19,726 nt of DNA, taken from positions 1-19,726 of the forward strand of contig CAYTKP010000016.1 in assembly GCA_964438695.1 (NCBI GenBank). The letters run 5' to 3'. The notes under the pieces were generated by a model. That model was not told where the DNA came from. It did no database searches and saw only the letters and a program-made list of their open reading frames with translations. Within the stretch, counting starts at the first letter, position 1. Each line of letters starts with the position of its first letter. Made by a program: the position numbers and the translations under genes. The DNA comes from Phoenicimicrobium sp964438695 (GTDB lineage Bacteria > Atribacterota > Phoenicimicrobiia > Phoenicimicrobiales > Phoenicimicrobiaceae). Below, in pieces: positions 13,376 through 19,726 of this stretch.

Positions 13376-14563
13376 CTAATTCTTAATACTAATTAATTCC
13401 TCTTCTAATAACTGTATCGCCTTATTTAATTGTACATCTTCTTCTCCTTCTTCAGCTGCTTCTACTAAGATATCTGGTTCAATTCCGATATTGTTTATGA
13501 TTCTTCCACTTGGGGTATAATATTCAGAAGTAGTAATAACTACTCCCGAACCATCAGACAAGCTAAAGACTTGTTGAACCAATCCTTTGCCAAATGTTTT
13601 TTGTCCTAATAAAACTCCTCTTCCCGAATCTTGAATTGCTCCCGCTACAATTTCAGAGGCACTGGCACTCCCCTCATTAACTAGCACAATTAAGGGCCAT
13701 TGAGGATATTTATTTCCTTTTGATTGCCTAGAAATTTGAATTCCGTTTCTATCTTTAATATAAACAATTGGCCCTTCATTTACAAATTTACTGGCTACCT
13801 CAATTGCACTATCTAATAATCCTCCCGGATTATTACGTAAATCGAGGATAATCCCCCGAATGTTATCATCTTTTGCAAAGTTATCTAAAACTTCTTTTAA
13901 CTCTGGTTCAGTATTTACATTGAAAGTAGTAATTCTTATGTAACCAATATTATTATCTTTCCCTAATACATCCTTTTTTACCGCTTTAACTTCGATAATA
14001 TCCCTGATTATGGTAAATTTCAAAATTTCTTCTACATTTTCTCTACGGATTCCCAAGACCACTTGAGTTCCTTTTTCTCCCCTTAAAACATTAACTGCTT
14101 CCTCTAATTCAATCCCCTCGGTAGATTTCCCATCTATTTCTACTATTTTATCTCCAGCCTTTATCCCTGCCCTATAGGCTGGTGTATCTTCAATGGGAGA
14201 AATTACGGTTAATTGATCATCTTTTATTGAAATTATTATACCCAAACCCCCAAAATGTCCTAAAAACATATCTTCTTGTTCCCTTTTTAAGGCCTGAGGG
14301 TCCATATATCGAGTATATGGGTCATCCAGAGCTTTAAGCATACCTTTGATAGCTCCCTGAGTTATTTTATCTAAGTTTATATCTTTCTCTATATATTCAC
14401 TTCTTACCAGGTCTAAAGCCTCAAAAAACGGTCCTAAACTACTGAATAATGATTCCTCATCATTCTTGCCATTCGCGCTTGTCTTATAAAACAGAAAACT
14501 TCCCACTATAGAAATTATTACTAAAATTATAATTAAAGTAATTTTTATTTTTTTCTTTGCCAA
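13376..14563 (-). CDS. C-terminal processing protease, S41 family (CtpA-like)
   Basis: Membrane-anchored serine protease acting on envelope proteins. Residues about 8-27 form a signal anchor. An N-terminal helical region (ALDLVRSEYIEKDINLDKITQGAIKGMLKALDDPYTRYM) is typical of the family. A PDZ domain spans about 100-185 (HFGGLGIIISI ... TPAYRAGIKAGDKIVEIDGKS). The S41 core contains GYIRITTFN and LRNNPGGLLDSAIEVAS. The catalytic serine is predicted at S301 in NEGSASASEIVAGA and the lysine at K326 in TFGKGLVQ, 25 residues apart as in the family. The start is TTG with GGTGGTGA upstream; an in-frame TGA just upstream rules out an earlier start. It follows the EnvC-like gene by 34 bases, a common pairing. 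Confidence 0.95.
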   Translation of the reverse strand: MAKKKIKITLIIILVIISIVGSFLFYKTSANGKNDEESLFSSLGPFFEALDLVRSEYIEKDINLDKITQGAIKGMLKALDDPYTRYMDPQALKREQEDMFLGHFGGLGIIISIKDDQLTVISPIEDTPAYRAGIKAGDKIVEIDGKSTEGIELEEAVNVLRGEKGTQVVLGIRRENVEEILKFTIIRDIIEVKAVKKDVLGKDNNIGYIRITTFNVNTEPELKEVLDNFAKDDNIRGIILDLRNNPGGLLDSAIEVASKFVNEGPIVYIKDRNGIQISRQSKGNKYPQWPLIVLVNEGSASASEIVAGAIQDSGRGVLLGQKTFGKGLVQQVFSLSDGSGVVITTSEYYTPSGRIINNIGIEPDILVEAAEEGEEDVQLNKAIQLLEEELISIKN

Positions 14564-14597
14564 ATTTAGTCACCACCAATTCATAAAAATATTATCT

Positions 14598-15809
14598 TTA
14601 CAACCAATTCATAGGATCTGTAGGTTTACCCTCTACTCTAACCTCAAAATGCAATCTGGGAGAAGAAACTCCCCCACTGTCTCCTACTTGACCTATAATC
14701 TGACCTTTATTAACTTTATCTCCAATTTCAACCAAAATTTTAGAAAGATGGGCATATAAAGTAGTAGTTCTACCTCCATGATCAATTATTATTATTTGGC
14801 CATACCCTTTTATGTTTCCAGTATAAATTACTTCTCCAGAACCAGCAGAGCGAACCACTTCTCCCATAGGAGCACTAACATCTATCCCCGAATTAAAGGT
14901 ATAAGTATTAAAATCTGGATTCACCTGTTTTCCAAAATTAGAAATTAATTTACCTTGAACCGGCAAGGTAAAAATCCCCTTCTTGGGTTTTAGAATAATT
15001 CCGGGACCTTGCTTTTCTTTTTCTTGAAAATTCTCCTTCTGTTTCTGATGAATTCTCTGAATTATATTCCTTATTTCCAGAGAAGATTTTTTCAACTCCT
15101 CTAAAGACTTTAAATAAGCAGTTTTTTGAGAGCTTATTTTTTTAATTATAGATTTTTTTGCCTTAATTGAAAATTCAATATTTTCTTTCTCTTTTTTCAC
15201 CTCTTTCTTGAGTAATCTTAATATTTCTTCTCTATTTTCCAGGTCCGTTTTTTTATCTTCCGTCCTTTTAATTTGTTGTAGAAGATCATTTATAACCTGA
15301 TTATCTTGAGATAAAATATCTCTAAAATATCTATAACGAGTAATAAATTCAGAAAAAGTTTCACTACTTAGCAAAATTGCCAGATATCCAGTTCGATTAC
15401 GCTTATATATTTCTCTTAACTTAATTTCCAAAATCCTGGTTTTCTCTTTTAGTTTTTCCTTTTCCAAAATAAATTCATCTTCTATTTTATTTAACTCTTT
15501 TGAAGTAAGTTCTATATCTTTCTCAATGGTTTCTAGCTCTTTTTCTGTTTCCAGTAAGGATTTTTCTATTTTATTAATAGCATCTAAGTACCCACTTTCC
15601 TCTTTTTGTAAACTATTAATCTCATTTTTAACGCTTTTAATTTGTTCTTCTATCTTTTTCAACCTTTCTTGTTCCTGTTTTATCCTTTGATCATAATCCT
15701 CGTTATTACCATAAGCATATAGAACAAGAATTAGAATAATAAACAAAGCCACTGATATTCTGAAAAATATTTTTATAATCTTTATAAAATTTAACACTAT
15801 ACTACTCAC
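14598..15809 (-). CDS. EnvC-like murein hydrolase activator, coiled coil plus degenerate LytM/M23 domain
   Basis: Predicted periplasmic or extracytoplasmic regulator of cell-wall amidases at division, working under FtsEX. An N-terminal hydrophobic segment (about 16-33) is a signal peptide or anchor. Residues about 36-265 are a long charged coiled coil rich in Lys, Glu and Leu. Residues about 282-403 are an M23 fold (KLISNFGKQVNPDFNTYTF ... YAHLSKILVEIGDKV). The zinc site appears degenerate: the H of the usual HxGxD is N306 (NSGID, Asp kept) and the first H of HLHFE is R385 (RLHFE). H354 and H387 remain. Missing ligands suggest a non-enzymatic activator like E. coli EnvC. The start is GTG, overlapping ftsX by eight bases; another in-frame GTG follows a few codons later. 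Confidence 0.92.
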   Translation of the reverse strand: MSSIVLNFIKIIKIFFRISVALFIILILVLYAYGNNEDYDQRIKQEQERLKKIEEQIKSVKNEINSLQKEESGYLDAINKIEKSLLETEKELETIEKDIELTSKELNKIEDEFILEKEKLKEKTRILEIKLREIYKRNRTGYLAILLSSETFSEFITRYRYFRDILSQDNQVINDLLQQIKRTEDKKTDLENREEILRLLKKEVKKEKENIEFSIKAKKSIIKKISSQKTAYLKSLEELKKSSLEIRNIIQRIHQKQKENFQEKEKQGPGIILKPKKGIFTLPVQGKLISNFGKQVNPDFNTYTFNSGIDVSAPMGEVVRSAGSGEVIYTGNIKGYGQIIIIDHGGRTTTLYAHLSKILVEIGDKVNKGQIIGQVGDSGGVSSPRLHFEVRVEGKPTDPMNWL

Positions 15810-16686
15810 TTATATATTTCCCCACCGAAAACATGCTTCCTAAAAAACCTACTAAACTCCCTAATGCTATAAGTACCAAACCTATAAACACCAACTCTTT
15901 TTTGTCCCAAATTACTGGCAAAAAGGGGGTGGTTTGATGTATCTTTTCTATAACCACAAAATATATTTTATACAAAATTAATATCGACAAAATAGCCGAT
16001 ATAATACCCTGCAAAAAACCTTCAAGTATAAAAGGCCATTTAATAAACCAACGAGTAGCGCCAACCAGGCTCATTATCTCTATTTCTTCTCTTCTGGCAT
16101 ATACAGTAATTTTTATTATATTCGATATAATTAAAATTGAAGCAAAGATCAACATCATCAATATGGAAATTCCTGCTACGCGGAATATATTAGTAAAATT
16201 CATCAACCTTTCTGCTATCCCTCTCCCATATTCAACTTCCTCTATATTTTTATATTTCTCAACGTGACCTGCAATCTGTTCAATCATCTTTGGATTGCTT
16301 ACTTTTATTTCAAAAGAAGCCGGAAGTGGATTTTCTTCCAAGACACTAAATATATCTTTTTGATCTCCCAGATCTCCTAATAGACGCTGAAGAGCTTCCT
16401 CTTTGGATACATATTTTACTTCTTTTACCCCTTCTACAGAAGTAAGACTATTTTTTAAATTGTTTAAGTCTACAGTGGAAATGTTATCTTTTAAGTATAC
16501 AATAATCTCTAATTGAGACTCTAAATTTTTTAGAAAAAGATTAAAGTTCAAGGAAATCAATAAAAATATTCCTATAATTATAAAAACAGTTGTAATGCTT
16601 ATTACAGCTGCTATACACATTAAACTATTTCTTTTAAAGCTAAGTAAAGCTTCCCTAAGATAAAATCCCATATTTTCAAATATCAT
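15802..16686 (-). CDS. ftsX: Cell division ABC transporter permease FtsX
   Basis: Integral membrane partner of FtsE that transmits ATP hydrolysis to extracytoplasmic wall hydrolases. A first membrane helix spans residues about 20-47 (LMCIAAVISITTVFIIIGIFLLIS). A large extracytoplasmic domain (about 48-170) has LEIIVYLKDNISTVDLNNLK, GVKEVKYVSKEEALQRL and NPLPASFEIKVSNP, all typical of FtsX. Three further membrane segments lie in residues about 172-290. The cytoplasmic stretch ARREEIEIMSLVGATRWFIKWPFILEG is the family signature. Length 294 is normal. It starts one base after the ftsE stop (TGA-G-ATG) and overlaps the EnvC-like gene, so the three are surely co-expressed. Confidence 0.96.
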   Translation of the reverse strand: MIFENMGFYLREALLSFKRNSLMCIAAVISITTVFIIIGIFLLISLNFNLFLKNLESQLEIIVYLKDNISTVDLNNLKNSLTSVEGVKEVKYVSKEEALQRLLGDLGDQKDIFSVLEENPLPASFEIKVSNPKMIEQIAGHVEKYKNIEEVEYGRGIAERLMNFTNIFRVAGISILMMLIFASILIISNIIKITVYARREEIEIMSLVGATRWFIKWPFILEGFLQGIISAILSILILYKIYFVVIEKIHQTTPFLPVIWDKKELVFIGLVLIALGSLVGFLGSMFSVGKYISE

Positions 16687-16687
16687 C

Positions 16688-17362
16688 TCAATATTTCCCC
16701 TTTTGTATATCCCCTATTATTCTCCCTTGTTCTAATCTAATTACTCGTTTTCTCGCTTTATCTACCATAAGCTTATCGTGGGAAGCCATTATCACTGTAG
16801 TTCCTCGCATATTTATATGAAATAAAAGCTGCATAATTTCCCAAGAAGTTTCTAGGTCTAAATTCCCAGTGGGTTCATCAGTAAGAAGTATCATTGGTTC
16901 ATTGGCAATAGCTCGGGCAATACATAATTTTTGCTGTTCCCCTCCTGAAAGCAAATGAGGTTTTGTCTTTTTTTTATGTTCTAAGCCTACTAAATTAAGT
17001 ACTTTTTTAACTTGCTGCCTTATCTCTAAATTAGTTGCTCCTATTGCTTTTAAACCGAAAGAAACATTTTCATATACTGTTCTATTAAACAATAACTTAA
17101 AATCTTGAAAAACTATTCCTATATTACGTCTTAAATAAGGTATATACTTTGGTTTTAGTCGAGCTACATTTACGCCATCAACGATCACCTGACCTTTAGT
17201 AGGCACAATTCCTCGATAAATCAATTTTAAAAAAGTACTTTTCCCTGCACCAGTAGGACCTACCAAAAAGACAAATTCGCCTTTCTTTATATGTATGTTA
17301 ATATCCCTTAAAGCTATTACCCTATTAGGGTAAATTTTATGAACATGGAACATTCTAATCAT
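16688..17362 (-). CDS. ftsE: Cell division ATP-binding protein FtsE
   Basis: ATPase of the FtsEX complex. The first residues MIRMFHVHKIYPNRVIALRDINIHIKKGEFVFLVG match FtsE N-termini, supporting this start over the second Met at residue 4. Walker A is GPTGAGKSTF, the Q-loop region is IGIVFQDFKLL, the ABC signature is LLSGGEQQKLCIARAIA, Walker B is MILLTDEPTGNLD, and the H-loop is MASHDKLMV. Length 224 is standard. It lies 21 bases after csaB and one base before ftsX. Confidence 0.97.
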   Translation of the reverse strand: MIRMFHVHKIYPNRVIALRDINIHIKKGEFVFLVGPTGAGKSTFLKLIYRGIVPTKGQVIVDGVNVARLKPKYIPYLRRNIGIVFQDFKLLFNRTVYENVSFGLKAIGATNLEIRQQVKKVLNLVGLEHKKKTKPHLLSGGEQQKLCIARAIANEPMILLTDEPTGNLDLETSWEIMQLLFHINMRGTTVIMASHDKLMVDKARKRVIRLEQGRIIGDIQKGKY

Positions 17363-17383
17363 ATTAAATAATAACCTCGGTAG

Positions 17384-18517
17384 TTAGACCTTTAAAATTT
17401 CAAAAACCAGTTCATTGTTTATTATGGCTTTTTCTTCTAAATTCTTTATTTTATTTGCCAATATTTTTTTTATTTTATCACTATTTCCCCACACATATTC
17501 TACTTTTTTTCGAAATATTTTTAGAGAAAAGTCATTAAGCTCTAATAATAATTCGGCTAAATCTAAGTCTTCTACAAAATATTTTACTTTTGGGTCATAG
17601 TTAAGAGCAATAAAGGGAATGTTAACCATACTGGAAAATAGGATGGAATGAAGTCTCATCCCAATCATTAAAGAAAATTGAGATATAACTGAAAGCAATT
17701 CTTCAGGTCCAATCCTGGTTCTTAAAATATATGCCTGGCTTTTATTTTTCATTAAGAATAATATTTCTTCACTAAGACATAAATCCTCATCAAATTTAAA
17801 AGGTAAAAAAATAATCTTTACTTTATAATTTTCTATTATATCATCAGCTAATCGCGCAACTATTCTCTTTAAGTCTGTTCTATTGCCTTTATATTCTCTG
17901 ATAGAAATTCCAACCAAAGGATGATTATTTGATTTTGTTAACTCCAGAATATCAGGAAAATCTTTTATGATATGATTAATGCTCTTTTTCTTTAATAAAA
18001 AGCAAGCATCAGAACTTACCCATATCGATGGCTTCAAAACCCCCATACTTTTTAATAATTCTTTTGAAGGATTATCTCTTACAGTAATTATATCAATTTT
18101 GTTTAGAATCCACTTTATCAAGAGCTTATTAAGTCTATTATTAATTGGCCCCACTCCCTGAGCATAAATCATAACTGGCACCCTAAACAACATTGCCCCC
18201 AATATCAATCCTAGATAATATAGGATGCTCCACCCTCTCCCAGTCGAATCCTGTAATAATCCTCCACCACCACTAATAAAAAGATTGGCGTCTCTTAGAC
18301 AGTTTAGAATATTTATGAGATGTAGCCGATTTATAGCTTTCACTTGATAAAATTGGGAAGTTTGCAAAGGATTCTGAGAAAGAACCACTATCTTTACCCC
18401 TGGTAACTTTTCTTTAAAGACTCTAACCATAGATTTGAGAATAGCTTCATCACCAGTATTATTAAAACCATAATAACCGGAAATCATTATTTTTAATATG
18501 GTTTTAGGCTTTTTCAT
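17384..18517 (-). CDS. csaB: Polysaccharide pyruvyl transferase CsaB
   Basis: Adds a pyruvyl ketal from PEP to cell-wall polysaccharide, creating the ligand that SLH-domain S-layer proteins bind. Family features are the N-terminal MISGYYGFNNTGDEAILKSM, FISGGGGLLQDSTGRGWSILYYLG, VMIYAQGVGPI, DIITVRDNPSKELLKSMG, and C-terminal GMRLHSILFSSMVNIPFIALNYDPKVKYF. Length 377 is typical. The chosen start overlaps the DUF5693 gene by 14 bases and has an AGGGA site about 14 bases upstream; an internal Met at residue 11 lacks a better site. Pairing with DUF5693 is common in lineages with pyruvylated wall polymers, and implies an S-layer-type or related envelope here. Confidence 0.94.
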   Translation of the reverse strand: MKKPKTILKIMISGYYGFNNTGDEAILKSMVRVFKEKLPGVKIVVLSQNPLQTSQFYQVKAINRLHLINILNCLRDANLFISGGGGLLQDSTGRGWSILYYLGLILGAMLFRVPVMIYAQGVGPINNRLNKLLIKWILNKIDIITVRDNPSKELLKSMGVLKPSIWVSSDACFLLKKKSINHIIKDFPDILELTKSNNHPLVGISIREYKGNRTDLKRIVARLADDIIENYKVKIIFLPFKFDEDLCLSEEILFLMKNKSQAYILRTRIGPEELLSVISQFSLMIGMRLHSILFSSMVNIPFIALNYDPKVKYFVEDLDLAELLLELNDFSLKIFRKKVEYVWGNSDKIKKILANKIKNLEEKAIINNELVFEILKV

Positions 18518-19726
18518 AATCAGTTTTTTCCCTGAATATTTTTACCAAGTAATAAAATACAGTAACTGTTATTAATCCTAATACTACACCTAACCCCACT
18601 CCATTAAATGTGCGCAACATAGAAAATAAAAAAGGTGTATGAATATGGCAGAAGGTATTAATTAAGGTAACTGGTCCGACAGTCCCAATTATAATCATCG
18701 GGATTTTAAATTCCTTGACCTTTAAGAAATTCATACTCATTGCCAGGAATAGAGCTGGATATCCAATTAAGAATTCCTTGTTTCGAGGTCGCGCAATCAA
18801 AGTTTTCTCCAAAAAGATTCTTACCTTCTCCTCAATACTTAAAACAGGGAGAAAAGAGAAATTACCTGAACGAGAAATATAAATTACCAAAAATACCGCA
18901 AAAAAGGTCATGATAATTACATGTTCGATCAGGAGGGGCTTCTTGACATTTTTCAGAATCATTAATCTCCCTCTATTCACTTTTAACCATATTATAGCCA
19001 GGACTAAAAGAAGAGGGATAATATAGGATATCTTTATTCCGCTGAATTGCTCTATACCTAACATAAATTTACTATCACTTAATAAAGCTGCTATTAACAA
19101 GGCACCAGATAAGGTAACCAAAATTATTCTGAAAAATCCAGTTAAAACTTCTTTTATCATTAGAATAAAATTAAAATAATTTTTATTAGAAATTTTGTCA
19201 ATATTTTCCGAATTATCACTACATATTATGTTCCCCAAAAAATATTTTTCATTACTAATAATAGCTAAAGTAGGAAATATTAGCGCAGTTAGTAAAGCCA
19301 TTATCTTTAACAAAAATATTTCTTGATTGAAGAAGAGGAGAAGAAAAGAAAATAAAATCCCCAAAAATATAAAAGAATATTCTTGATACTTTTTTAACTT
19401 AAAGACATCTTTCAACAAGATTATCCCCCCAGAAATAACTCCCAAAATTAGTAAAAGGATAAAAGATTTAGGTTTTTTAAAAGAAACAGGAGCGAGACTT
19501 GCTTTGCCAGTAGTAAAACCAACTGCATTCAAATCTTTTCTTATGGCCTTAATATAAGATAAATTCTCTTCTATAAGATTAGGGATAGTCTTCTTCATAA
19601 AAGGTTTAATATAAAAAACTCTAACATTTCTTTCTTTAGCCGCCCTAATCCACCTTTCTATAGCTATCTGTTTAGGAATAATTTCCATTTCTTCTTTAGT
19701 AATACTATGAACTCTTACTGCTAATT
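18504..19726 (-). CDS. DUF5693 family multi-pass membrane protein, N-terminus beyond window edge
   Basis: The frame is open through the right edge: codons before the ATG at 19688 read LAVRVHSITKEE and continue the family motif into MEIIPKQIAIERWIRAAKERNVRVFYIKPF. That ATG is therefore internal and the true start lies outside the window. The visible 407 residues comprise the end of a soluble domain with the ERNVRVFYIKPF signature. A hydrophobic C-terminal half of roughly ten predicted membrane segments begins near PKSFILLLILGVISGGIILL. Function is unknown; it is found next to csaB in bacteria with S-layer or pyruvylated wall polymers, so a role in assembly or export of that polymer is a reasonable inference. 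It overlaps csaB by 14 bases. Confidence 0.88.
   Translation of the reverse strand, partial: LAVRVHSITKEEMEIIPKQIAIERWIRAAKERNVRVFYIKPFMKKTIPNLIEENLSYIKAIRKDLNAVGFTTGKASLAPVSFKKPKSFILLLILGVISGGIILLKDVFKLKKYQEYSFIFLGILFSFLLLFFNQEIFLLKIMALLTALIFPTLAIISNEKYFLGNIICSDNSENIDKISNKNYFNFILMIKEVLTGFFRIILVTLSGALLIAALLSDSKFMLGIEQFSGIKISYIIPLLLVLAIIWLKVNRGRLMILKNVKKPLLIEHVIIMTFFAVFLVIYISRSGNFSFLPVLSIEEKVRIFLEKTLIARPRNKEFLIGYPALFLAMSMNFLKVKEFKIPMIIIGTVGPVTLINTFCHIHTPFLFSMLRTFNGVGLGVVLGLITVTVFYYLVKIFREKTDYEKA

Noticed and set aside
18504..19688. DUF5693 gene taken as starting at the ATG 19688
   Set aside because: The frame stays open upstream to the window edge and the upstream residues continue the family motif, so this Met is internal and the gene is partial.
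1..19726. CRISPR array, prophage, transposase or integrase
   Set aside because: No regularly spaced repeats of CRISPR type and no phage, transposase or recombinase reading frames are present on either strand.

Overview
This is an AT-rich bacterial window in which every gene I can support lies on the minus strand, so transcription runs from high to low coordinates. It falls into three blocks. The organism is not identified by any single gene. The combination of CsaB/DUF5693 (pyruvylated cell-wall polymer and S-layer chemistry), FtsEX with an EnvC-type partner, a YibQ-type divergent polysaccharide deacetylase, AT richness and frequent TTG/GTG starts suggests an anaerobic, non-proteobacterial lineage such as Atribacterota or a Halanaerobiales-like group. 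That placement is an inference of low to moderate confidence.

Block 1 (19726 to 12342) is an envelope and division cluster: a DUF5693 membrane protein (cut by the window edge), csaB, ftsE, ftsX, an EnvC-like amidase activator with a degenerate LytM site, a CtpA-type S41 protease and a divergent polysaccharide deacetylase. The first five genes overlap or nearly touch.

Block 2 (12330 to 8647) is a translation and transcription housekeeping block: gltX, tRNA-Gln(CUG), tRNA-Glu(CUC), an intrinsic terminator, then a new promoter, greA and the Sua5-type threonylcarbamoyl-AMP synthase gene.

Block 3 (8639 to 1) is a complete aromatic amino acid operon. It runs chorismate mutase (aroH), DAHP synthase (aroF), EPSP synthase (aroA), shikimate dehydrogenase (aroE), chorismate synthase (aroC), shikimate kinase (aroK), dehydroquinate synthase (aroB), type II dehydroquinase (aroQ) and prephenate dehydrogenase (tyrA, cut by the left edge). 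All seven shikimate steps plus the branch to tyrosine are present.

The most interesting element is the 476-base region ahead of aroH. It has a near-consensus promoter, a ribosome binding site and an uncatalogued 27-residue leader peptide with the run FNFYYYF. A chain of five complementary RNA segments follows, ending in an intrinsic terminator. Segment 1 pairs with 2, 2 with 3, 3 with 4, and 4 with 5 (the terminator). The geometry fits ribosome-mediated attenuation: stalling on scarce Tyr/Phe-tRNA leaves 1:2 and 3:4 to form (readthrough), whereas a ribosome at the leader stop codon covers segment 1 and leaves 2:3 and 4:5 (termination). A 92-base dispersed repeat, a partial third copy of its edge, and a 21-base tandem repeat embedded in frame in aroB are secondary finds.
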